Source: Pyrenophora tritici-repentis
Taxonomy: Eukaryota > Ascomycota > Dothideomycetes > Pleosporales > Pleosporaceae
NCBI RefSeq assembly: GCF_003171515.1
Contig: NC_089393.1
Span: forward strand, 744,001 to 808,000
Length of the DNA stretch: 64,000 bases
Direction: 5' to 3'
How positions within the stretch are numbered: the first letter of the stretch is position 1; each line of letters begins with the position of its first letter. Shown in pieces: positions 32,275 through 42,523 of this stretch. The notes beneath the pieces were generated by a model. The model saw only the letters and a program-made list of their open reading frames with translations, was not told where the DNA came from and ran no database searches. A program made the position numbers and the translations under genes.

Positions 32275-32845
32275 GTTGCTATTGATGTAGAAGTTTTGAC
32301 TTGATGAGTTGACAATCCCGTGTGTGAATGGGAGGATGTCCAAGACAGCCGTTCGTGGTCTTTCTGATCAGACGGGTAGTTAGCGTCTGCCGCGACTAAC
32401 TACCGGCCAGAAGCATCACAGGAGTAACATGTTCCCCACCCTTGCCCAGATAGCCCACCCGACCGACCAGGAAGCGTGCCGGCTATTCGAGGTAAAGTGA
32501 TCTGGGAAGGCGTCAGAGGACGTCGACGGGCACGACGGGCAAGGACGCTGTCGGCGGGAAAGCCGCACGATTGGTCCGAACATCGGCAGTGCTCCCACTC
32601 AACCACGTACATCACGATTTTACCCCTCACTGCGGTGTTCTAGCCCGAAGAACTGACATGTGCGAGGTGTGATTGGAGGTGATGCATGCTATGGCAGACA
32701 TCAGGGTTTATAGCGGACCCCGGGAGGGTTGGTCAAGGGCGTAGGCACCTTTTTGGCAACAACATCGGCCCTGCTTAGAACGTCACGACTTTGACTTTGA
32801 CTGGGTTAGACCTTTGACTCTACTGAGTACTCCATCATACGCATC
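32275..32845. other. Divergent promoter region SSADH / SDR
   Basis: 571 bases between the start codons of divergent metabolic genes. It could allow joint control of the pair. No specific binding site is claimed. Confidence 0.5.
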
Positions 32846-33760
32846 ATGGGTAGATTAGATGGAAAAGTCGCGATCGTGACCGGTGATTCCCATCTTCCCA
32901 TCCACACCTTTATATCCTAACATCATCACAGGCGGCGGCTCGGGCTTTGGCGCTGGCATATCCAAAGGCATGGCCTCAGAAGGCGCAAAAGTCCTCGTCT
33001 GCGACATAAGTAAGCATCCTTCAACCAACTTTCCACCAAGCCCGTCCCAACAACACCCGCAGACCAAACCGGCGGCGAAGCAACCGCAGCCACCAACCCT
33101 TCAGCCCTAGCCTTCCACAAAATGGATGTGACAAAATCCGCAGACTGGAAAGCAACAGTCTCAGCATGCATTGAAAAGTTTGGTCGATGCGATATCCTCG
33201 TCAACAACGCAGGCTGGTCTTACACTAACAAACCCACTACGACCGTCACCGAGGAGGAATTCGAAAGGACGTTTGACGTTAATGTAAAAGGAGTCTACCT
33301 GGGTTGCAATGCGTGGGTCGATCAAGCCATTGAGCGGAAGGAGGGTGGTGTGATTATCAACATTGCCAGTGTGGGCGCTACTAGACCCAGACCAGGACTT
33401 GTGTGGTATAACGCGTCCAAAGGCGCCATCTGGAATGTAAGTGACCTACTACGTGTTATTTGTTGCCTCATTGGTATCCTTACAAATTGTCAGGCAACGA
33501 AGGGTCTGGCTGCAGAGTACGGTCCACACCAGATCCGCGTTGTTAGCATCTGTCCGCTTGTCACTGCAACGGGTCTCTTCTCTGCTTTTACAGGCATGGA
33601 AGATACACCGGAGAACAGGACAAAGTTCACTTCGAATGTACCCATGGGACGGATTGGTGAAGTTGATGATGTGGTGAATGCGTGCATCTTTATGGCAAGT
33701 AAGGAAGCGGGCTTCATTACTGGTGTCAATCTCGAGGTAGATGGTGGACGATGTATCTAG
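32846..33760 (+). CDS. Short-chain dehydrogenase/reductase
   Basis: Four exons: 32846-32882, 32932-33009, 33063-33436, 33494-33760; 251 residues, the usual classical-SDR length. Cofactor motif GGGSGFGAGISKG follows MGRLDGKVAIVT. CDI at the end of the second strand suggests NAD(H) preference. NNAGW lies near residue 86, and the catalytic pair is YNASK near 153. The C-terminus GFITGVNLEVDGGRCI is typical of FabG-like and sugar or alcohol dehydrogenases. The third intron (33437-33493, 57 nt) is in frame and stop-free. The substrate is unknown. It is divergent from SSADH, which suggests but does not show a shared pathway. Confidence 0.88.
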
Positions 33761-33892
33761 GCAATCGCCACTTGTATTCATCCGAGGTAGGAACCTGAAG
33801 CTTTGTTCCAACACTCTGACATGGAACTATCGTACATACCCTCTCTCAAAGCTTTTGTTCACAGCCAAACATCTCGACTCCTTTGCGAAGAC

Positions 33893-36763
33893 TCAATCCT
33901 CGTCCGTGTCCATATCACTGCCATAATCCACTCCCGCAGCCTCTTCTTCCGCAAGCAACTCATCATGCTCCCTCCTCCGCCTCGCCTTCTCACTATCATA
34001 CCTGATCTCCACACCATGATCAATGAACTCCTTCCTTACAAACGCACCTTCCCTCTCCTGCTTACTCATGCTAATCTCCTTGTCCAAGCCAACCGCCCAG
34101 CCTTCCCAGATAGACCCGCGCTCCGACCCCGACATTCGGCCTGGGGTCACACGCCAGCGTTTCGTAACATTTTCCTCGCGTGCTTCAGGTGACGAAGACA
34201 GCATCATACTGTACGCTTGACGAAGCTTTTCGTACGCAGCCCGATACGGCACCGGTGTCGTACCGTGAATCTTGTCTTGAGGACCGTGGTATGACTCTAA
34301 CACACTACACTTGTCCTTCCTCACCCTGTCCATACAGTTCTCCCATACGCCAACTGAAAGGAAGATGGCATGGCTCAGGGTGATCTTGCCGCTGCCGGGT
34401 TGGGCGTAGCCAACGAGAAAGGCATCGGTCTTTACGCAACCGTCGTTGCCCATCTTTGCTCCTCCGGGACCGATGAGGTTACCAGGGACTAGGATTTCTC
34501 TGAAGTATATTTGAACGGGCATGCCGAGCTCAGGATGCTGAAAGGGAGATGCGCCTGTGAGGGAGGGCACGGCAGTGTTGAAGGGAGATGGTGCTGGGGC
34601 CAAGCGGAGCGGACTTGGTGCAGTGCGCTGGATACCCTGACCGGGAGGCGCGAGGAATGAATTCGGTACAAGAGAAGGCTGTTCTTGGGGTCGTAGATAC
34701 TGGTTGAGGATGTTGCTGAAATCAGAATTTCCTGAACCTTGGAGTGCAGATGGTCCGCCATTCTGAAAACCTTGGCCGGATGTAGGACTGCTCTGGTTCG
34801 GCTGCATAGCTGCAAGAAGCCGTGCAGATGCAGGCACTGTAGCTGGGGTAGACGGAGTTGATGCGACAGGATGTGAAGATGATAGCTGAGGGACCTGTTG
34901 AAAACTCGGTGGGCCAATCTGCTGTTGGTTTTGTGTGAACGGATAAGACGCCAGTGGATACACAGGTGGCGGCAACCCAGAAGCAGATGTATACGACGAT
35001 GTACCGGTTGGATTACCTGAGAAGTTCGGCTCTTGAGGTACAGATGGCGGCCACGTACCACTTCCAGATGTGTGTGAAGGTACTCCGTTGAAACCACTAG
35101 GTACATTTGGGACTTGAGGTGAAGGCGGTGGCAACTGACCGGGCATCGGAGAAGGTCCATAGTTCGTATATGAAGGACCAGAAGGTAGCGCCAATAATGA
35201 ACCGAGCGGCTCTTGACCATGGGTTTCCTGGGGTGGGGTCAATGTGACTGCGAAAGCCGGATGTTGAGCATGAAGACTTGGGTTATGAGCAGAGGTTGCA
35301 AGTCTGAGTGACATGTCTGGTTCATTATCTGCGGCACCATCGTCATCGTCTGAGTCGTTGTCTTCGCCTGCGTTGCTCTCTCCTGTACTTTCTGCATCTG
35401 ATTTGCGTTTGTCCGATGTATCGGTGAAGCGTGGTCCTGAACGTTCGCCGAGTTTTTGCCATCGTTTGAGAAGAGCATCCTTATCAATTGCGCTCTTGAA
35501 GAGCTCGCCTTTCAGCTTACCCACTAGAGGTGCAGGGATGATGTTGATGAAATGCTCGCCACGATTCTTGGTCTTCTGAACCATGCGTAGCATCTCGTTA
35601 CCTAGGTCATTAGTAGGAACCACGACCGCGGCCGCCACTGGTCCAGGCCTGTTAGGAATGAGCGGGAAATGAAGGAAATTTTCTGGTGTAGCACTGCGAC
35701 CCGCAAACTGAGCCTCAAACGCCAGCTTCTCGCTGATGGCGATCTCCATAGTCTTGTCCACGTGCTTGTCCTGTTTACCAGTAACTCTCTGTGCGAGTTC
35801 GGCATCATTTCTGTAGAATTGGAGACCATCTCTGCCAAAAGCTAGCGGCGTGTCTCTAGGGTCCTCTTCTTGATCTTTCTGGTAGTCTCTAAGTTGTGTT
35901 GCGGTCATGCCGGCTTCTAAGAGCAGATTGAACGCACGCTGGCGAGATTCGAAGCATGCAGCGTGGAATTTGACTCGTTTTACTGGGTCGCGTGGTATGT
36001 TGATCAGAGGTGGAAGGGGCTCCTTGAGCTTCGGCGGCTGTATGCCGAACTGGACTTCACGGTACTGCAGGCGTTCGCTTTCTTCCACCTTACGTTGTAG
36101 TTCCTTCAAATCAGGCTTTTCGCGCACTGTTTTGGTCTGGGAAGCTTGCGCGAGCTTCTCAGCAACTGTATTGATATGTGAACTGTGAATCGCTTCGTCC
36201 ATCTTCTTCTTCAAATCTTGCGGGAATACAAGCGGATGATAATCAAAGGCCCACAGGCTCGGGATCTCCCTGTGCATTGCCGCCTTGAGCGCCATCCCAT
36301 CCCCTTCGTGATAGTCGATCCAGCGGTATAGGAATTCGATAAAGTTGGGGACTATCGAGCTCGGTTGCTGTAGAATGCCGAGCAATATCCGCAACAGTTC
36401 TCCCTCTTTCATCAGCTGTGGGTTGATGGCACGTACATGGCCTTTGATTGAGGGCGCGGCGAGACGAGGCTTCTTGGGTGAATGCGGAGGCGTGAGTTGT
36501 TGATGAGTGGCAGCTTCATCAACTTTCCACTGCACACACCAGGTCCATAGCTCCTTGCGTGTCTCAGCTGATTTACGTTTGGTGAAATCCTGAAGCAGAG
36601 CCATGAATAGCTCGGGGCCTGTGTTCATGCGATAGACGTGAAGACAGTGGGTATACTCATCGTAGGGTACCAGCGTGGGCAGCAATTCGACGCTGCCGGC
36701 GACATCTTGTAGTTCCAGATAGCGGTCGTCGAATAGATCGTACACTATACCGTGTGACGCCAT
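33893..36763 (-). CDS. Unrecognised 956-residue protein
   Basis: Single open frame with ATG at 36763 (an upstream in-frame TTG is ignored). I do not recognise a named domain. Residues 1 to about 420 are well-structured looking (LFDDRYLELQDVAGSVELLP, VRAINPQLMKEGELLRILLG, FAFDYH-type segments). About 420-500 is charged and acidic (NAGEDNDSDDDDGAADNEPD). About 500-740 is Pro, Ser and Gln low complexity. A conserved-looking C-terminal part includes VPGNLIGPGGAKMGNDGCVK and KRWRVTPGRMSGSERG and ends acidic (DYGSDMDTDED). The acidic blocks and long disordered middle suggest a nuclear or scaffolding role, which is only a guess. Confidence 0.75.
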   Translation of the reverse strand: MASHGIVYDLFDDRYLELQDVAGSVELLPTLVPYDEYTHCLHVYRMNTGPELFMALLQDFTKRKSAETRKELWTWCVQWKVDEAATHQQLTPPHSPKKPRLAAPSIKGHVRAINPQLMKEGELLRILLGILQQPSSIVPNFIEFLYRWIDYHEGDGMALKAAMHREIPSLWAFDYHPLVFPQDLKKKMDEAIHSSHINTVAEKLAQASQTKTVREKPDLKELQRKVEESERLQYREVQFGIQPPKLKEPLPPLINIPRDPVKRVKFHAACFESRQRAFNLLLEAGMTATQLRDYQKDQEEDPRDTPLAFGRDGLQFYRNDAELAQRVTGKQDKHVDKTMEIAISEKLAFEAQFAGRSATPENFLHFPLIPNRPGPVAAAVVVPTNDLGNEMLRMVQKTKNRGEHFINIIPAPLVGKLKGELFKSAIDKDALLKRWQKLGERSGPRFTDTSDKRKSDAESTGESNAGEDNDSDDDDGAADNEPDMSLRLATSAHNPSLHAQHPAFAVTLTPPQETHGQEPLGSLLALPSGPSYTNYGPSPMPGQLPPPSPQVPNVPSGFNGVPSHTSGSGTWPPSVPQEPNFSGNPTGTSSYTSASGLPPPVYPLASYPFTQNQQQIGPPSFQQVPQLSSSHPVASTPSTPATVPASARLLAAMQPNQSSPTSGQGFQNGGPSALQGSGNSDFSNILNQYLRPQEQPSLVPNSFLAPPGQGIQRTAPSPLRLAPAPSPFNTAVPSLTGASPFQHPELGMPVQIYFREILVPGNLIGPGGAKMGNDGCVKTDAFLVGYAQPGSGKITLSHAIFLSVGVWENCMDRVRKDKCSVLESYHGPQDKIHGTTPVPYRAAYEKLRQAYSMMLSSSPEAREENVTKRWRVTPGRMSGSERGSIWEGWAVGLDKEISMSKQEREGAFVRKEFIDHGVEIRYDSEKARRRREHDELLAEEEAAGVDYGSDMDTDED

Positions 36764-37128
36764 GTTAGTGTGCAAGCATTCGCGTTGCTTGTCGGGCGGA
36801 TGCTTGTGTTTGTTGTTGTTGGGTGAGAGGGGTAGCGCCTAGGCAGCAGTGCGGTGTTGCTATGTAAACGCAACGAACAATAGCAACAAGTGGCGCAGGG
36901 CACGGGTGGAGCGCAATTGCGAAATCAGTGGAGAATGAGACAAAAGTAGTGAAAGAAATTGTACCCTCACACAGTCGCTGGGAGACTCGATAGCTGAGAC
37001 ATGTATACTAGTCTTATTGGAATCGCTCAAATATTTGTAAAATCACCATCGTCGCCGCAACGCACCGATCTCGGCGCCCGTGTTGACCTGATATCACCTG
37101 GTAATAGCTACCCCGCATATACACTCGC
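36764..37128. other. Spacer, no gene seen
   Basis: 365 bases between two minus-strand genes: promoter of the 956-residue gene and 3' end of the Mic12 gene. Confidence 0.45.
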
Positions 37129-37517
37129 TCATTTGGTGCTTTCCCGGATTCTCTGCAAAATCACGCTCGCTCTGTCCTCGGCCTCCTCCCGCACCTTCCG
37201 CCAGTCCGTCGTGTACACCTTCTTCACACCCTCCTCCAGGCTCCTGTTCCACCTGTCCTTGGCCATTTCTGCCAGTCCAACGGGTGCCTCCCGACTGGTC
37301 GGCTCTGGTTCTGGCTTCTTCGGCTCATAGAAGTCGGCGAGGACCTGGCGCTGTTGGCGTAGGAGCGCGGCCTGTGTTGCGCGGTTCTGTGTGTGTAGAG
37401 ATATTGTGAGGTAGAGGACGGCCGATGTGAGGGTGACGCCTCCAAGCTGCGACAATTAGTCAATTTCAAGACACGAGGCAATGCTACTGTACGTACGAAG
37501 CCGGTGGTGAAGCCCAT
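37129..37517 (-). CDS. MIC12: MICOS complex subunit Mic12
   Basis: Two exons: 37517-37497 and 37446-37129, 50-nt intron; 112 residues. The first exon encodes only MGFTTGF and splices to LGGVTLTSAVLYLTISLHTQNR, giving one N-terminal membrane helix followed by ATQAALLRQQRQVL, as in fungal Mic12/Aim5. The C-terminal part is amphipathic (LAEMAKDRWNRSLEEGVKKV). Mic12 sits in the inner mitochondrial membrane and links the Mic10 and Mic60 subcomplexes at cristae junctions. The short first exon makes this gene easy to miss. Confidence 0.85.
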
Positions 37518-38505
37518 GGCTGAGTTCCGCTTGTCTAGAAAACGTCGCCTCTTTGTTGTCTCCACGGGATGCGCCGGGGGCCAATGGCTTTGCGATTGTA
37601 ATTTACGACTTTCTTTGTTGAATTCTCGCCAAATTTACAGGGCAGCTTCGGGCGCAAAGGCGAATATGTTCAGGTGGTTGAAAGTTGATTCGGGTGTGAG
37701 GTCAGTGCCGGGATCGCCAGGGCTTGTCCGTTCCCAAAGGGGCAACTTCAGAACAAAGCCGTCGATCTCTGTCAGAGCTGCACTCGTGCATTAGCAGCGT
37801 AGCGGGTAACTAGCCTTAGCTCACTCGGCTCGTGCACTCTTTCCATCCGTTCTCATGGCACAAAGACCTATCCACTAGGTATGCCTTCCCAGCATTGGCA
37901 ATAAGCAGTATGACGTATGCTGCCTAGACTCCGAGCCATCTATCACACCACACAGGAGCTCAACCGATTCCCCCAAGAGCGAACCGCCGCGGGCAGCCAG
38001 GCGGAGGTCATTCAGCATACCTGGACCATTGATCCTGTCTCCATGTTCATCAAGACACCACACTATCGCCATCTTCATACTAGCCAACATTATCAACGTC
38101 ATGTTGATCATATTCTAGGCCAAAGAACTGCACATGCAATCATATGAGTACTTGTTATGTGTGGCACACCATGCGCATGCTCCTTGCTCGCTTCACAGGT
38201 ACCTATGATAAATCTGCCGAAAAAGATTGGACGCCTTAAATGAAGGATTGCCTAGCCAGTCATTGTGGGTATGTCATATTAGCACAAAGCGCGTAACTGC
38301 AGCTACACGGACGTATGTGCCTAGTACAGTATATGCCATGCGTTCCCATGTATCGCAGTGGGGTATCACAGTAGGTAAAGCCGAGTCGACCAATGAGTCT
38401 GCTCTGCAGGAAGTGTATGCATGAATATACCCAGCCGCATTACACCTACTTATAGGCCCTTCAGTGGAATTTTATCACTCAAGCAAAAATTCCAGACATC
38501 TCCCA
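37518..38505. other. Divergent intergenic region Mic12 / P450
   Basis: About 990 bases between divergent genes. No ORF with recognisable content. Confidence 0.5.
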
Positions 38506-40266
38506 ATGTCTTGGCAAGACCTGATTGTAATCCCCTCTCTGGGAACACTATGCTTGCTCAGTGCGGCGTATTGGCTGGTATGGATTGTCTACTGTCGAAC
38601 ACTTCATCCCCTGGCTCGTGTGCCTGGTCCTCTGTGGCCCTCCATTTCTAGAACACATTACAGGTATCTGGTCTCCTGATACCCCGAATTGATACATTAC
38701 AAAATGTACTGACGTACAAGTAGTAGGAAGGCCCATTTTCAATCATCTCAAGCCGTGGACATTGGGCATGTAGCCAATGTTTGACATGCACTAACACCGA
38801 GCCCCAACAACAGTGTACCACACCTACAAAGGTGACCTCGACATCGCCCACCGAGCTCTCCATACGCGCTATGGTCCACTCGTCCGCATCGCTCCCAATG
38901 AAGTCCTCTCGAGCTCTCCCTCAGCCGTACCCATCATCTACCGCACCCAGCGTCCCCTCGCAAAATCAGACTGGTACACTGCCTTCCGTCCCCAAGGCAT
39001 AAGCCCCCATGCCGACATCTTCACCGAAACCGACGAGGTGAAGCACTCACGCTTTCGGAAGGTGGTTCAGTCCGCATACTCAATGAGTAACGTGCTCAAA
39101 AACGAGAGTGTCATTAACGAGTGTACAAGCCTGTTACTGAAGAGACTGGGAGAAGTAGCTGGAACGGGTCAAGATGTCGACCTAGGATACTGGCTAGACC
39201 TCTACGCCCACGACGTCATCGGCTACGTGTTATTCGGCAGTTCGTTTGGGTTCCTCGAAAGCGGCACGGATGTAGGTTCCTTTGTCGAATCCGTAGACGC
39301 CGCACAACCCCTCTCATGTCTCTGCGCTGCAGCACCCAGCTACCTCCGCACTGCCATCATGCTTTGTGCAATGTGCATACCCGGCACACTCAAAAGCTTC
39401 AAAGCCGTTGGTGCCACTGCCATAATAGCCAGAGACACAACACAGCGCCGCATGCAAGACACCGCCGACGAAGCCGCCGAACGTACAGACATACTCTCCA
39501 ACCTCCTCTCTCGCACTACCACCCCCGGGGACAAGAATGTGCCTGAAAATAAAGCCTGGTTCACACACAACGAAGTCGTGCTCGAAGCCTGGGCGGGCAT
39601 CATGGCAGGCGCAGACTCCGTGGCTGTCAACCTCCGTGCTTTCTTCTACTACCTGATGAAGAACCCACACTGCATGTCTCGCGCCATCGAGGAAATTCAA
39701 AATGCAAATAATCAAGGTCTCCTCAGCACGCCCATCACGTACCACGAATCTGCAAAGCATCTGCCGTATGTTGGTGCTTGTATCAAAGAGGCGGCACGCA
39801 TTTTCCCTAGTTTCGCCAACAGTCAGGCTCGCGTTTCGCCGGCTGAGGGCCTTACCTTGTCGGGTGTGTATATCCCGTCTGGGTACCATGTCGGTATGAA
39901 TGCGGCATTTGTGCAACATGAAACCAGTGTCTTTGGTGAAGATGCTGGTTCTTTCAATCCTGAGCGTTGGCTTGAGAGCCATGAGAAGAGTGTTGCTATG
40001 GAGAAGAGTATGTTGTTCTTTGGGGCGGGGACGCGGACGTGTTTGGGGAAGAATGTGAGTGCCAAATCTCTGTACTTTTGATTGATCAAAGGAATTGTTT
40101 GCTAATACGTGCGATGTAGGTTGCTTTGACTGAGATACATAAGATCGCACCTGAGATTCTTAGACATTTCGATATGCATATGGCGCATGATCGGCCGTGG
40201 AAGACGAGGAATGCTGGGTTCAACAAGCAGAGCGATGTCATTGTCAAACTCACAGCAAGGAAGTAA
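38506..40266 (+). CDS. Cytochrome P450 monooxygenase (possible frame break at first junction)
   Basis: Parts: exon 1 from ATG 38506 to about 38663 (membrane anchor LCLLSAAYWLVWIVY, then VPGPLWPSISRTHY); main exon about 38814-40054; last exon 40120-40266 after a 65-nt intron. P450 marks are intact: YGPLVRIAPNEV, an I-helix AGIMAGADS, KEAARIFPS (ExxR), and the heme loop FGAGTRTCLGK with the Cys ligand. The C-terminus is VALTEIHKI...VKLTARK. The first intron has good ends (GTATCT at 38664, CAG at 38813), but joining them shifts the frame by one base and gives an early stop. An exon ending one base earlier would restore the family sequence. It may be a 1-nt insertion at the junction, a sequence error, or unusual splicing. 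It would be an ER-bound oxidase of unknown substrate. Confidence 0.8.
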
Positions 40267-40386
40267 GCTATCATTGAATGTTTATTTGGCTATGTGGATA
40301 TTAAGCGTATTTGAGTGTCATCCACTACTATGCTGACACATCTGCTTGGGCATGTGTAGTGATGTTACTGGCATAGTTCATCTTTT

Positions 40387-41567
40387 CTATACACCACCCA
40401 TGATATCAGCCGTATTCGTCGGCTTCCTGTTGCTTCCTGCCGCAGTCTCCCCACTGCCGTGCTCAAGCGCTGGCGTATCAGCATAACAGCTCTTCATGTA
40501 GTCTTCCGGGTACCTCGCACCAGCAATCTCCGCCTCTTCGCACGCCTTACGAATCTCCGCCTCCTCTTCCTTTGTCAGACTGACCTTCAAGCTTCCCACA
40601 TTCTCTTCCAAACGGTCTTTCTTAGTAGTACCCGGGATCGGGAAGATATCCTCGCCCTGCGCCAGGAGCCAAGCCAACGTCAGCTGCCCAGGAGTAACGC
40701 CCTTGGCCTTGGCCATCTCGGTAATGTGATCCACAAGCTTGAGGTTCTTGGGGAAATTCTCCTTGCTGAAGCGCGGCGCGAAGCGACGGAAATCACCCTC
40801 CTCAAGGTCATCTGGAGATTTGAGGGTGCCTGTCAACATGCCGCGCGACAATGGCGAGTAGGCGACAACAGCTACACCCAACTCGCGACACGTATTGAGG
40901 AGATCAATCTGCTTGCTCTCAATGTCCAGTACGAAGGGGGAGTACTCTATCTGCACTGCGGTAATCGGATGTACCCTGTGTGCCCTTCTCAGTGTGTCGC
41001 TGCTGATCTCGGATAACCCGATGTACTTGATCTTTCCAAGATTGACCAAATCTGCCAGCGCTTGAACGGTGAGCTCGATGGGCGTTTTTTGATCCACACG
41101 GTGAACATAGTAGAGGTCGACATGCTCGACACCAAGACGTTTGAGCGATGTGTCAATAGCCTGCTTCGCGTACTCGGGCGACGAGTCGACAGATGCGCCA
41201 CCGTCCTTCGCAGCGAATTTGGTGGCAAGGAATATGTCGACGCGCTTTTCAGGGTTGGCTGCAAACCATTTTCCAATGAGTAACTCATTGTCGCCGTAAC
41301 TAAAAGTGATTGTTAGCATTGTTGTCCTGAGCCCAGGTTTCACGTGATGTGTAAGAGGAGGTTCATCTAGGTCGAAGAGAATCTGAGTACTCACACATCT
41401 GAGGTGTCCCAGAAGCGCTCACCCAATTCGTATGCGCGGTCGAAAACAGCCAAACGCTCATCGTCTGGCTTCGGTTTACCGTAGAAGGCGGATAGGCCCA
41501 TTGCGCCAAAACCGAGGCGGTTGACCTTGGGTCCGTTGCGGCCCAGAGGTGCGGTAGGGAGAGACAT
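40387..41567 (-). CDS. Aldo-keto reductase (YakC/AKR13-like)
   Basis: Two exons: 41567-41395 and 41299-40387, 95-nt intron; 361 residues. N-terminus MSLPTAPLGRNGPKVNRLGF and GAMGLSAFYG, then WDTSDVYGDNELLIGKW with catalytic Asp54 and Tyr59, Lys85 in LATKF, and the catalytic His in DLYYVHRVD. The cofactor end includes IPGTTKKDRLEENVGSL. It matches NADPH-dependent single-domain AKRs of the YakC/AKR13 type, about 20-40 residues longer through a C-terminal tail. It reduces aldehydes or ketones; substrate unknown. The stop is about 120 bp from the P450 stop (convergent), and a Copia element lies 397 bp upstream of its start. Confidence 0.92.
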
Positions 41568-41963
41568 GACGATTTGGATGCTTTGTTTCTAAGATATTGT
41601 TCGAAGTGATTCAACTTTGCTAGGGAGTCGAGGCTGTTTGGCTGCTACGTACCCTCGATTTATACCCTCACGGCACAATTCAAACGTATGGTATACTTTG
41701 CTTGGCGACAGTAAGATCTAGAATCAATTCGGCCTTAGGTATGTCCACGGACGAAACGAAGAGTTTGACTGAGAGTGAACTGGAACTGGAAATGGAAATG
41801 GAGATGATGATGGTGAGACTGCCGGTCCATCCTAAGTCCTAACCCCGCCACCCATGACAGCCATGATTTCATAGCCGGTGGGGCCCGGCAGGGACCTAAG
41901 CGTCCTGGATGACACTAATCAAACAACAACTTCAACACTCTGATGTCTACTATTTAGCGATGT
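41568..41963. other. AKR upstream region
   Basis: 396 bases between the AKR start codon and the family B 5' LTR. It should include the AKR promoter. The last five bases (GATGT, 41959-41963) are the target-site duplication. Confidence 0.6.
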
Positions 41964-42160
41964 TGTCGGCATACACACGGTGTGTCGCCTAATAAGGCCC
42001 AATGTACCGCCTCGATCCTACTTCGGCCCAACTCGGACCCAACGCTATGTATACCTTCGTAGCCCCCACATTCGTAGAATCATCATACACCAGAATACCA
42101 ATACACAAGATTACCTTAGCTACTGTTATTCACCGTACGATCGTACAAGGCCTTCCAACA
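41964..42160 (+). repeat. 5' LTR of family B Copia
   Basis: 197 bp, TGTCGGCATA...CTTCCAACA, identical by eye to 45558-45754, preceded by GATGT. Confidence 0.96.
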
Positions 42161-42180
42161 CTGATCAGTGATTGCACGGC
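42159..42180 (+). other. Primer-binding region of family B Copia with 12 bp palindrome
   Basis: After the LTR end CA comes CTGATCAGTGATTGCACGGC. Bases 42159-42170 are the perfect palindrome CACTGATCAGTG, and the first 15 internal bases match family A at 14 positions although the LTRs of the two families are unrelated. Confidence 0.65.
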
Positions 42181-42523
42181 AGTCACAGACAGTTAGGTTA
42201 AGAAGAGATAGATTCTTTACCCCGCGCGTTCCCTAGATTGCCTATATCAGCAAGGCGGAGTTATCTATGCTAAGCTCACTGTTAGCTATATCAGGCGTCG
42301 TTCGTGGCTAGCGACCGACCGTTACAGCCGTATCAGAAGCGTTCCAAGACGCCGTCTATACACGCGCCAACCGACCGGTTGAGATTTGACCCGTGTACAA
42401 CCCACGACCACCGACGCATCTCTAGCGAACGCAGCTAGCGCAACAAGCGTCAACAAGAACACAATAGCAGGAGAGAGAACATCATCGGAAAGAGCACCGG
42501 TAGCCAGGACACCGGCAGTAGGA

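Noticed and set aside
38664..38813. A micro-exon to rescue the P450 frame
   Set aside because: Candidate AG/GT pairs inside the intron keep the wrong phase, so no micro-exon restores the frame.
42386..42523. Upstream extension of the family B Copia frame
   Set aside because: The frame is open but lacks an ATG; the first ATG is at 42524.
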